In this document: positions 19,461 through 28,600 of the stretch, one piece after another
Layout of the letters: each line of letters opens with the position of its first letter
How positions within the stretch are numbered: the first letter of the stretch is position 1
NCBI GenBank assembly: GCA_902605365.1
Contig: CACLCM010000004.1
Location: forward strand, 27,795-91,794
Length of the DNA: 64,000 nt
Reading direction: 5' to 3'
DNA from: an uncultured Candidatus Poseidoniales archaeon
Lineage (GTDB): Archaea; Thermoplasmatota; Poseidoniia; Poseidoniales; Poseidoniaceae
Translations under genes and position numbers: made by a program
Notes under the pieces: model-generated
What the model was told of the DNA's origin: nothing
Database searches by the model: none
What the model saw: the letters and a program-made list of their open reading frames with translations, nothing else

Positions 19461-20156
19461 ATGGGCAAAAAACGCCGACTCTCATGGGCCGTTATGGTTG
19501 ATGGAAGGGCTATTTGGACAAGGAACGCTGTCCCAAAGTTGTCTCAATATGGAGAGTCACTTCGAAGATTCAAAGGCACTGAATACAGGAGATGGGACCC
19601 TACTCGATCTAAATTAGGTGCGGCTCTATCTCGTGCAAGACACACACAGTATGACTTACTTCCACAAGATGGAGACACTTGTCTGTACCTAGGAGCTGGT
19701 CATGGAACATCACTTTCGCACATCCACGACCAAGTTTGTGGAATTGACAACCAAAAGAATGGACGTATTATCGCAGTAGACCTATCGCCTAGGTGTTTGC
19801 GCGATTTAGTTCATCTAGCAAGCCTTCGGCCTGGTTTAGTTCCAGTTCTTGGAGACGCTAGAAAGCATTCAGCGTGGGGAATTATGGTTGCATCTAAGGT
19901 AGATTGGTTACTACAAGATGTTAGTCAAGCTGGACAGGCGGAAATTTTCATCAACGCTGTAAAACGGTTCCTGAAAAAGGGCGGAAAGGGCTTACTCTCT
20001 CTGAAAGCAGCATCAGAACGTTTCAATGAAGGAGGAGAAAGAGAAGTCTTCCAAAATGTTAGAGACCAACTAGAAGATGCAGGGCTAACTATTGAAGAAC
20101 AAATCGATCTTCACGGACTAGAGGACAATCATTGCCTCTACTTCGTTACAAATTGA
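19461..20156 (+). CDS. flpA: Fibrillarin-like rRNA/tRNA 2'-O-methyltransferase
   Basis: The methyltransferase of the box C/D sRNP. It uses S-adenosylmethionine to methylate the ribose 2'-OH at sites chosen by guide RNAs. Family marks are the N-terminal FKGTEYRRWDPTRSKLGAAL, the SAM loop LYLGAGHGTSLSHI, the acidic residue in IIAVDLSP, and VPVLGDARK / DWLLQDVSQAGQ followed by GKGLLSLKAASE. The length of 231 residues is typical. It is in an operon with nop5 (4-base gap). A hairpin just after the stop probably ends the transcript. Confidence 0.96.
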   Translation: MGKKRRLSWAVMVDGRAIWTRNAVPKLSQYGESLRRFKGTEYRRWDPTRSKLGAALSRARHTQYDLLPQDGDTCLYLGAGHGTSLSHIHDQVCGIDNQKNGRIIAVDLSPRCLRDLVHLASLRPGLVPVLGDARKHSAWGIMVASKVDWLLQDVSQAGQAEIFINAVKRFLKKGGKGLLSLKAASERFNEGGEREVFQNVRDQLEDAGLTIEEQIDLHGLEDNHCLYFVTN

Positions 20157-20163
20157 GCCTCTT

Positions 20164-20180
20164 TAGATTTTAGAAATCTA
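20164..20180. terminator. Bidirectional hairpin terminator after flpA
   Basis: TAGATTT-TAG-AAATCTA is a perfect 7-bp stem with a 3-base loop, followed by a pyrimidine-rich stretch (TTCTTCC). It sits exactly between two convergent genes, flpA (+) and the YD-repeat-like protein (-), so it could serve both. Confidence 0.5.
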
Positions 20181-21221
20181 TTCTTCCTCTAATATTTCAT
20201 CGACAATCTTGTCAGTATCAATATCTGTAAGAGTCCTCACAGCATCGACTTTACTACGAGTGAAAACCATGTATGCCGAAGCTAAAATCAAGATAATCAA
20301 TAACAAAACTAACCATGTGTTCGATGTGGATTCTTCTGCTGAAGAGCCTGCATCTAGTGATGTGCCCGCATTTTCATTGCCATAATTCCAAGTAAAAGTC
20401 GTAATCGACGCCCATGGTGAGTTTCCAGTTCTAGTAAATTCCTCAGTGATTTTGTTTCCTCTTTCATCGTAGGTATAATTCCAATAACTAGTCCAATTAT
20501 TTGGTCCATCATGCTGTTCTTTGGAAACTAATTTTCCAGAGTCATCATAGGAGTAATTTGTCGTCTTTGAAAATTGACTTGAACCATAAATATTAGTCAA
20601 TGTTTCAGAATTCAAAACATTGGTTCCATCGTATTCATATTCAATAGAACTACTCAGTTCACCATTAGTCGATGAATCAACCTTAGCCATATTTCCACTC
20701 TCATCATAGGTAGTTTCGACAGTATAGGATGAGTCTCCATAAGAGGAATTTGTTAGAACCTCTCTGCCTTGGCTATCGTAACTATACACGGTATGCTGTT
20801 CTTGATTCAATGAATAATTACCACCATTATTGGAAAATTCAGCCCAAGTGCTTGCGCTTACTAAATCTCCTTGATAGGCAAATGTCTCTTGCCAAAGATA
20901 GATTACATCACCATCAGAATCGTACCAGTATAGCGAAGTATTGGAAATCGTGCTATCTTCATTATAGGATATGAATTTGTGATGTAGAGAGTCATAAGTT
21001 GTATCTGTTCTCTCGAACAACCTGCACTGCGAATCGTAGGAAAGATTCGATTCCATAGAGTGCATCGCAGCCATTTCCGCATCCTCAGTTATCCACTCGT
21101 AGTTTTCCTTAATTATCACCCAACAATCATCTGTCTCTGAATCTTCTGCGGATACTGCATATAAATTACTGAAACACAATGAGATTAACATTATTGACAT
21201 AAGCAACGAGGTTCTTTGCAT
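20178..21221 (-). CDS. Surface protein with YD/RHS-like repeats and C-terminal membrane anchor
   Basis: About 347 residues with a signal peptide (MQRTSLLMSIMLISLCFSNLYAVSA). A repeated beta-type ectodomain follows, and the protein ends in one membrane helix (WLVLLLIILILASAYMVFT) and a short acidic cytoplasmic tail (ending DEILEEE). The repeats resemble YD/RHS strands: YDSQGREVLT, YDESGNMAKV, YDDSGKLVSKE, YDERGNKITEE, at roughly 20-40 residue spacing. In bacteria such repeats form shells or fibres on secreted toxins and wall proteins. Here the array is short and no toxin domain is attached. ATG 21221 is chosen because the signal peptide begins there. Function unknown. Confidence 0.75.
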   Translation of the reverse strand: MQRTSLLMSIMLISLCFSNLYAVSAEDSETDDCWVIIKENYEWITEDAEMAAMHSMESNLSYDSQCRLFERTDTTYDSLHHKFISYNEDSTISNTSLYWYDSDGDVIYLWQETFAYQGDLVSASTWAEFSNNGGNYSLNQEQHTVYSYDSQGREVLTNSSYGDSSYTVETTYDESGNMAKVDSSTNGELSSSIEYEYDGTNVLNSETLTNIYGSSQFSKTTNYSYDDSGKLVSKEQHDGPNNWTSYWNYTYDERGNKITEEFTRTGNSPWASITTFTWNYGNENAGTSLDAGSSAEESTSNTWLVLLLIILILASAYMVFTRSKVDAVRTLTDIDTDKIVDEILEEE

Positions 21222-21338
21222 ATTACAAAGTAAGTAAAGCGCGATTATAACTTTAGTCACTACTCAGGTTGAAAATGTTCAAATTTTGAAAAAGAATGTT
21301 TCAATGGAAACATCGATTGCACTAAACTGCTAATGATA

Positions 21339-22079
21339 TCAGAAGTCGCCTTCTACTCTTGGAGCCAAGAAGTATTCGACATGACCTGCACCATCTGCAA
21401 AGTCGAAAGTAATCCTTAGAGGGAAGTTCTCACCGAATCTTAGGTTTACATTTTCAATACCTTGCATAATCTTAGTCATTGGAATAAGATAGGTTAGAGA
21501 GTACTGGGAGCGAGCAGGACTACTGCAATCGATTGCGACTAGTTCGTCCTTAGAGAACTCGACGTGTACAGAATCAGTTGAGCCGTTAACATTCACTGCG
21601 AAAGTATCCGCTGTAAGTGATAGATTGACTAAATCTCCAACTTGGCGAGCTGCACGTAGTGCTTGGCCAAGGTCAGATCCAGTAATTGTGACCCCACAAG
21701 GCAGTTCCAATGATGGAACATTTGGGGGGCTCAGGGTTGTATTATCAAGAGGGCGAAGATTCAAGTCGATTCTACCAATATTGACAGTTGCTTGTCCCGA
21801 CTCGTCATTGTAAGCTAACTCAACCATGTCACCTGGACCTGCAAGGCTTAGAATGTCCTTCAGTTTCCTCATTTCAAGACCCAATTTGGTCTCGTCAACT
21901 TCCCAAGTATCGAATGCAGCGCTATCTACATCCATCTTAATCATGGCTACGTGTGAAGGGTCTACAACCCTTACAGATAATCCATCTTCTCCGAAATCTA
22001 GTCTTGCCTCCTCAACTACGACCCCAAGTGTTTCTACTATGGTTCGCATGAGTTCTTGACGGGCTGTGACGTTCAACAT
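21339..22079 (-). CDS. pcn: DNA polymerase sliding clamp (PCNA)
   Basis: A 246-residue ring-forming clamp that tethers replicative polymerases, ligase and repair enzymes to DNA. The family fold is clear from the start (LMRTIVETLGVVVEEARLDFGEDGLSVRVVDPSHVAMIKMDV). The DNA-facing and interdomain-loop regions follow, and it ends with the typical acidic C-terminal part (GHVEYFLAPRVEGDF). It has its own promoter region, divergent from the glycosyltransferase. The window thus holds PCNA and Orc1/Cdc6 about 40 kb apart. Confidence 0.96.
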   Translation of the reverse strand: MLNVTARQELMRTIVETLGVVVEEARLDFGEDGLSVRVVDPSHVAMIKMDVDSAAFDTWEVDETKLGLEMRKLKDILSLAGPGDMVELAYNDESGQATVNIGRIDLNLRPLDNTTLSPPNVPSLELPCGVTITGSDLGQALRAARQVGDLVNLSLTADTFAVNVNGSTDSVHVEFSKDELVAIDCSSPARSQYSLTYLIPMTKIMQGIENVNLRFGENFPLRITFDFADGAGHVEYFLAPRVEGDF

Positions 22080-22225
22080 GAGAGCACCCCTATACTTTGT
22101 TTGCTTCTTTGGAGGCTTATGAACCTTCTAATTGCTGAGGCACACTTTCGCGCGCCTTTGAGGTGATTTTTCAATTCCGCATATTGGTGAGATGGTTTCA
22201 TCAAGGGGGGCTTAGTGGACAGGAT

Positions 22226-23353
22226 ATGGCAGATATTGCACCCCTGCTCAAGGAAGATGGCGAACCTTTCAAGGTAGCAGTTCTAATTCCGACAATTAAC
22301 AACGCTGTTGAATTGGAAATAGTCCTAGAAAGACTGTCTAAACAAACATACTCAGATTTTGAAGTTGTTATTTCGGATTCCAAATCAAAGGATAACACAA
22401 AAGAGATTTGTGAAAAGTACGGGGCAACTTGGATTGACGACCCATCGCGAAATAGAGCAAATGCGTGTAATTTCGCACTGGAACAAATGGACCACGACCT
22501 AGTTCTGTTCACAGACGACGACACAATTCCTCCACTAGATTGGGTTGAAAAATTAGTTCGCTGGTTCGATGACCCAGAGGTTGGAGCAGTAGGTGGCCCT
22601 AACTTTGCACCTGATGAAGATCCATTTGGAGCAAAGTGTGCTGATGTCGCATTCTGTACTAAATTTATGACTGCAGGTACACGCTATGGCGCTCAACCAA
22701 AAGGGAAACTAGTTCCAATTACTCACAACCCTGGAGTTAATTGTGCTCACAGAATGGCAAACCTTCGTGAAGTCGGGTTTTTCGAGGATGGATGTATTGG
22801 AGCAGAAGATGTAGTGCTGGATGCTAAGATTCAGAGAAAGGGGCACAAGTTGTTTATCGACCCTGAAAATGTCATGCCACATCGTCGACGCAGGCCATTC
22901 AGGCCATACATGAAGCAGATGCGTAATTATGGCTACACACGAATGGTTGCTAACAAGCGATGGCCAGAAATCGCTGAATGGTCCCACACCGCTATCGGAT
23001 TCTTCCCTTGGATCGTAATCGCAGCTGCAATCAGTACGATTTATGGTGCCGCTACAGGAGGAGCCGCAGCAGAACTATGGTTCACTCTTGATGGAGAATG
23101 GGATATCTCCCGTATAGCATTCCACATACCATTGGGGCTTGCAGGAATTTACATTGCAATCTCTTGGCTTGGCGCTGCAATAGGCACAAGCCCTCACCGA
23201 AATATTGGAACAGTTTTCTTTGCACCATTATTCGTATTCCTTGCACACTGGGCATACGGTGCTGGCGTAAACAAAGCATGGAAAGAGATTCGTCGCACCG
23301 GCGGAAGTGCAGGTGTAGGTGAACAGATTGACGATAGAATTCGTACTGCTTGA
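22226..23353 (+). CDS. Family 2 (GT-A) glycosyltransferase with C-terminal membrane segments
   Basis: About 375 residues. The catalytic GT-A domain begins VAVLIPTINNAVELEIVLERLSKQTYSDFEVVISDSKSKDNT and has a DDD metal-binding motif (LFTDDDTIPPLDWV). The acceptor/base region follows (FFEDGCIGAEDVVLDAKIQRKGHKLFIDP). Two to three hydrophobic segments lie from ~residue 250. It probably transfers a sugar from a nucleotide donor to a lipid or surface glycan at the inner membrane face. Donor and acceptor cannot be told. ATG 22226 (MADIAPLLKEDG) is preferred over the upstream GTG at 22163 because the domain starts nearby. A small membrane protein gene follows 35 bases later. Confidence 0.88.
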   Translation: MADIAPLLKEDGEPFKVAVLIPTINNAVELEIVLERLSKQTYSDFEVVISDSKSKDNTKEICEKYGATWIDDPSRNRANACNFALEQMDHDLVLFTDDDTIPPLDWVEKLVRWFDDPEVGAVGGPNFAPDEDPFGAKCADVAFCTKFMTAGTRYGAQPKGKLVPITHNPGVNCAHRMANLREVGFFEDGCIGAEDVVLDAKIQRKGHKLFIDPENVMPHRRRRPFRPYMKQMRNYGYTRMVANKRWPEIAEWSHTAIGFFPWIVIAAAISTIYGAATGGAAAELWFTLDGEWDISRIAFHIPLGLAGIYIAISWLGAAIGTSPHRNIGTVFFAPLFVFLAHWAYGAGVNKAWKEIRRTGGSAGVGEQIDDRIRTA

Positions 23354-23388
23354 CTAACCTTAAGCGAGTCAAGACCTAGGGCTCACCT

Positions 23389-23688
23389 ATGGCGCAGTCT
23401 CATCGAGATGGAATGAATGCGTCAGGTGAGTCGGATGATGCTAGAGAGATTTGGCTTCTGATTAGAAGTTGGCTGACTTTATTACGCGTATTGTTAGTCA
23501 TCGCAATAATCATCGTTGCAGAAATATTTGAAGAACACAATATCATGAACTTATCATTATCCGTTTGGGCCATAGTAGTGGGTTTCCCACTATTCTTGCT
23601 AATGTCTATGATCATCATTCAGGGCGACAAGAGATTCGCACCTGACCTCGAAGATAAGAGGCGTAAACGAATTGAGAAAGCCGGATGA
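23389..23688 (+). CDS. Small membrane protein, unknown function
   Basis: A 99-residue protein with a polar N-terminus (~25 residues), two membrane helices (LLRVLLVIAIIIVAEIF and LSVWAIVVGFPLFLLMSMIII) and a basic C-terminal tail (DKRRKRIEKAG). No family recognised. It lies directly downstream of the glycosyltransferase on the same strand and may be its partner, for example an anchor or helper (inference). It is convergent with the ABC exporter gene, with 7 bases between the stops. Confidence 0.75.
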   Translation: MAQSHRDGMNASGESDDAREIWLLIRSWLTLLRVLLVIAIIIVAEIFEEHNIMNLSLSVWAIVVGFPLFLLMSMIIIQGDKRFAPDLEDKRRKRIEKAG

Positions 23689-23695
23689 AACGTGT

Positions 23696-25561
23696 TCAGA
23701 GTTCACCGGTCTGGATTCGCCACTGACTAGCATATACACCATTGTTAGAAATCAGTTCGTCATGACCTCCACGCTCAAGTATTCCACCATCAACCATCGA
23801 AATAATCTCATCTGCATTACGAATCGTAGACAAGCGGTGCGCCACTGCTATGGTTGTTCTTTCACTACCACTAGCGAGTAGATTCTCTTGGATTCTCTTC
23901 TCGGTCTCGGCATCAAGTGCACTAGATGCTTCATCGAGAACAAGTAGACTTGGTTTCTTTAGTAATGCTCTAGCCAAAGAGACTCTCGCTCTTTGCCCGC
24001 CTGACAGCATAGTACCTCTGTCACCGACCATTGTGTCTAGACCATTTTCCAATTCGTTAACGAATTCTGCGGCACCTGCCATTTCGAGGGCTGTCATGAT
24101 CTCATCATCACCCGCTTCGCGATTATATGCAACATTTTGCTTGAGAGATCCAAAGAAAAGGAATGGCTCTTGACTAACAAATCCCATCCCGTCTCTAACC
24201 GAATCTAAAGTAAGGTCTTGTACATCGATTCCATTGACTAATACTCGCCCTGATTGCGGCTCATAATATCTCATCAACAATTTCAAGATTGTAGTTTTTC
24301 CCGCCCCAGTGTGGCCCATCACTCCAAGGAACTGGCCTGCAACTACCTTGAATGAGATTCCAGCCAACACCTTGGTCGAAGTCCCAGGATAGGTGAAATG
24401 AACATCCTCAAATTCTACTGAATGGATAGGGCCATCTAGTTCTGAAGCGTCTTCCTTGTCGGCAATGGTAGGCTCTAGGTCCACCAATGCGAACACTCTT
24501 CGAGCACTGGCCTCTCCTTTTTGCAACTGATTTACAAGCATTCCAAAGATGAACATAGGCATGGTCATCCTTGTAGAAATCAATAGGAATGTCACTAACT
24601 GACCTGTTGAAATATCTCCTGACTTGGTCAGGTAGCCACCAACAGTAACCAGCAATCCAAAGGCAATTCCTGCAATGCCGTAAAGGCCAGGCAGGAAGCG
24701 GTTACGGTCACGGCTAGCGCCGATTGCTTGCTCACGATAAGCAGTTGATTCTGAATCAACACGGTTTGCTTCCCATTCCTGAGCATTGTACGCTTGAACA
24801 ACTGCTATTCCCGAAATGACATTTTCTAAAACTGCAGTAATATCACCAGTCGATTCTCTTTGCTGACGATACTTTCTCTGAACACGAGTTGAGAATAAGT
24901 AGACTAATGGAATAATCAGTACAAGTGGAGCAAACAGCACAGCTGCTAATTTCCAACTCATCAAAACCAAAATTAAGAACGCTGTACCAAATGTAACAAC
25001 TATCCTGATAATTGACGTTGAAGCATCGCTAATCACATCTTCTAATTGATTTACATCTGCAGATAAAACACTCATCAACTGACCCGTTTGACGTAAATCA
25101 TAGTATGAAGCTTCCATATCGATTAGAGAACGGGTTGCATCAAGGCGTAGATCGTGTTGAACTTTGTATCCAAGAGTTTGCCAACAATATTCGCTAATTC
25201 CTTGAAACACTGCAAGGCTTGCGAATCCGAGGAAAATTAGAACACCGTATCCTACGGCTAAATTATCCGTCATTAGCGGGAATATTGAATCGTCAAGGAA
25301 ACCCCTCATGCTCCCAAAGAACCCATCAGTTTCATTTCCAGCGTAATAATCTACTGCGAAACCGATGAATACGAACGGTAACAAGTCAGCAAACCTTGCC
25401 ATTCCATTAGCAAGAACACCTGTCAAAGCACGCATCTTGTAGCGGAAGCCGTAAGGAATAACGCGCCAAATTTGCTTACCTAGGACCTCGGTTTTGGTGA
25501 CATTGAGAGCATCGGGGTCTAGATGCTCATATTGCGTGGCGCGTTTATGACCTGCCCCCAT
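23696..25561 (-). CDS. ABC exporter, fused permease and ATPase (MsbA/multidrug type)
   Basis: A half-transporter of about 621 residues. Six membrane helices (~60-360) are followed by the ATPase domain with Walker A GHTGAGKTTILK, signature LSGGQRARVSLARALL, Walker B LLVLDEASSALD and switch His (VAHRLST). Homodimers of this type export lipids, drugs or peptides using ATP. The substrate is not evident; the glycosyltransferase pair next door makes a lipid or glycan substrate possible (inference). I chose ATG 25561 (MGAGHKRATQYEHLD). The 21 extra track residues read as translated promoter DNA. It is divergent from the subtilase gene. Confidence 0.93.
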   Translation of the reverse strand: MGAGHKRATQYEHLDPDALNVTKTEVLGKQIWRVIPYGFRYKMRALTGVLANGMARFADLLPFVFIGFAVDYYAGNETDGFFGSMRGFLDDSIFPLMTDNLAVGYGVLIFLGFASLAVFQGISEYCWQTLGYKVQHDLRLDATRSLIDMEASYYDLRQTGQLMSVLSADVNQLEDVISDASTSIIRIVVTFGTAFLILVLMSWKLAAVLFAPLVLIIPLVYLFSTRVQRKYRQQRESTGDITAVLENVISGIAVVQAYNAQEWEANRVDSESTAYREQAIGASRDRNRFLPGLYGIAGIAFGLLVTVGGYLTKSGDISTGQLVTFLLISTRMTMPMFIFGMLVNQLQKGEASARRVFALVDLEPTIADKEDASELDGPIHSVEFEDVHFTYPGTSTKVLAGISFKVVAGQFLGVMGHTGAGKTTILKLLMRYYEPQSGRVLVNGIDVQDLTLDSVRDGMGFVSQEPFLFFGSLKQNVAYNREAGDDEIMTALEMAGAAEFVNELENGLDTMVGDRGTMLSGGQRARVSLARALLKKPSLLVLDEASSALDAETEKRIQENLLASGSERTTIAVAHRLSTIRNADEIISMVDGGILERGGHDELISNNGVYASQWRIQTGEL

Positions 25562-25638
25562 ATTTATGCGGCTGTGATAGAGAATATGAAGTTGTGTAGG
25601 ACGGCAACCTTCATGCCCCACCAATTCTTCACAGAATC

Positions 25639-28600
25639 ATGCGAGCAATAGCACTTGTTGGCCTACTGGTTTTATCTTCATTTGGTTCTGTCGCTGCTTG
25701 GCAACCCCAAAGCGTAGACGGAGAGACTATTGGACTTCGTAATGGAGACGTAGAATCCATTCCAATTCAGCAATTCCCAGATGTATCACACTCTGGTTTT
25801 TGGATGCTGACCCATGAATATCCCGTTCCTAGCGAATGGGTGCATGAACTTGCAGCAGCAGGTATTGAGTGCTGGTCATTTCTACCATCCTCTGCTTTCC
25901 ATTGCGAATTGAATGGACATACCACATCTGAGTTGGCTAAACTTGATGTCAATGGAATGATCGAAATGCCGCCTTCTGCAAAACTACATCCTGACCTAAT
26001 GCCATCTCTGAAGGGAGAAATGGAATCTTGGTTCATCGCTAAAGGTATAGGAGTTGTAAGTGTGGTTTTGTCAGGAGATGAATTACCTGAGGGAATCGAA
26101 GATAGAAGTGATGTTGAAGTAATGTCACATAGCTGGAGATGGGCCACTGTTGAAGTTAGAATTAGTGGAGTAGAATGGCTGATTCAGCAATCAGAGGTTG
26201 AGTGGATTGAACCTCAGTTCGAAAAGGTTCTATTGAACGATGAGGCTGATGCTGTAATCGGTGCAACCGTATTACAGGACGCTACTCAAATGGCTGGAAT
26301 TAACTCTGCTTGGAATGCATTAGATGGTACAGGAATTATCGTCACGGTTTCAGATACGGGATTGGATAATGGCGTAAACAACACCAATATGCACCCTGAT
26401 TTCAGAGACCACATAGTAGGCATTCACTCCTACGGCATCCCATCAGGAATGCAAAGTTATGCTAACGCACCTTACGAAGATGGTGCTTCTGACCTCGATA
26501 GTGGACACGGAACTCACGTAGCAGGCTCTGTACTAGGGGATGGAACTCAATCCTCAGGTTCTATCAAAGGAATTGCTCCTGAAGCAAGACTCTACATGCA
26601 GGCTACTGAAGTGTGGACCGATTGGACTACATCTGTAGAAAACACATACGGATATACTGATGATTACACTTTGATGGGCATACCAGACGACTTGAGCGAC
26701 ATGTTTGATGATGCTGTTGCAAATGGCTCTAACATACATACCAATTCGTGGGGATCATCAGTTGCTGGACAATATACCTCCAATTCCATGCAGGCCGACC
26801 ATTCGGCAAGAAATCACACAGGATTGTTGATATTATTCGCAGCAGCGAATGAAGGAACAGATGGTAACAGTGACGGAGAAGTAGACCTAGATAGCATGGG
26901 TGCGCCTGCTACTGCGAAGAACGTTCTAACAGTAGGTGCATCTGAAAATAACCGAGGTTCAACGATTTCCTCTCAGTGGGGACAATGGTGGCCTGGAGAC
27001 TATCCAGCTGACCCGATTAATTCCGATAAGATAGCAAATAATACCGAGGGATTGGCCGCATTCTCAAGCCGTGGACCTGTCGATGACGGGAGAGTGAAAC
27101 CTGATGTTTCAGCGCCTGGAACATTCATTCTTTCAGCAAAGAGTCGCTCAACAACACAAACAGGATGGGGCGCTCACTCAAATTCAGATTACACCTTCAT
27201 GGGAGGAACAAGTATGGCGACTCCTATTACTGCAGGAGCATCAGCATTATTGTATCAGCATCTAATTGACAATTTAGCTCACACAACCCCTACTAGCGCT
27301 CTAGTCAAAGGGATAATTGCAGCTAGCGCTCACGACATGACTGGCCAGTACGGTTCATCTAGCAATGGCGCTGGTGAAACTGCACCTAACAACCACGAAG
27401 GATGGGGTCTTCTAGACCTTGACCGTGCAGTAAATACCACATGGGTAGATGATGAATCGGTTAGCACAGGAGATTCTAGAAGTTGGAAATTTACAGTCCC
27501 AGCAAGCGCTCCTGACCTCAAGGTAATGGTGTCATGGACTGACCCAGCAAGTACACCTGCAGCATCGGTAAATTTGGTTAATGATATCGACTTTGCAGTT
27601 AAGGACCCTAATGGTAACTGGGTAGAATATGGAAACAATCTCGACAACCTGATTGGTACAACTATCTCATCTCCGATGTCTGGACAGTGGGAGGTTCACG
27701 TAAATGGAACCAATATCCCTACTGGGCCACAATCCTTTGCAATGGTTATCGATGCCCCTTATTCTATGATAAATATGTCAGCGGATGCCGATGGTGACGG
27801 AATAATTGACACTCTTGATGACTGTCCAAATACAGCAGGAACATCTACTCAAGACCAAACTGGGTGCCCGGATGGCGATGGAGATGGATGGTCCAATGTT
27901 GGAGATGATTTCCCTAACGAAGGAACGCAATGGGCCGATTCTGATAGTGATGGATTTGGTGATAACCCAGGCGGAGTCAATCCTGACTCCTGCACATCTG
28001 TAGCAGGTACATCCAGTGGCGATAGATATGGCTGCCCAGATTCTGATTCCGATTCATGGTCAGACCCTGATGGTGGATGGACTGCAATTCAAGGAGCTGA
28101 TGCTTGCGATTCGGTCTGGGGTAATTCCTCCCTTGACAGAAATGGTTGTCCTGACGCTGATGGCGATAGCCAATCTGACCTAAATGACATTCTTGTTAAC
28201 GACCCAAGCCAATGGCTGGATACTGACGGAGATACCTATTATGACAATGCTAATCCCGCTACAAATTGGGATGACTGCCCGGCAATTTGGGGTAATTCAA
28301 CTATTGATTTACAAGGATGTCTTGACAGTGATGGAGATGGCATGTCTGATGCTAATGATCAATGGCCAAACGACCCTACAAAGTCTAATGATACCGATGG
28401 TGACGGCGTTGCAGATAGTGAAGATGATTGTCCAAACTTTGCAGGTAACTCCACTTGGATTTTAGTTGGATGCCTAGATGCAGATGGCGATGGTAGAACT
28501 GTTGACCACGATGCTTTTCCTGCAGATCAAACTCAGTGGAACGACACAGATGGTGACGGATTTGGGGATGAGCCAACTGGTAACCTAGCTGACGATTGCG

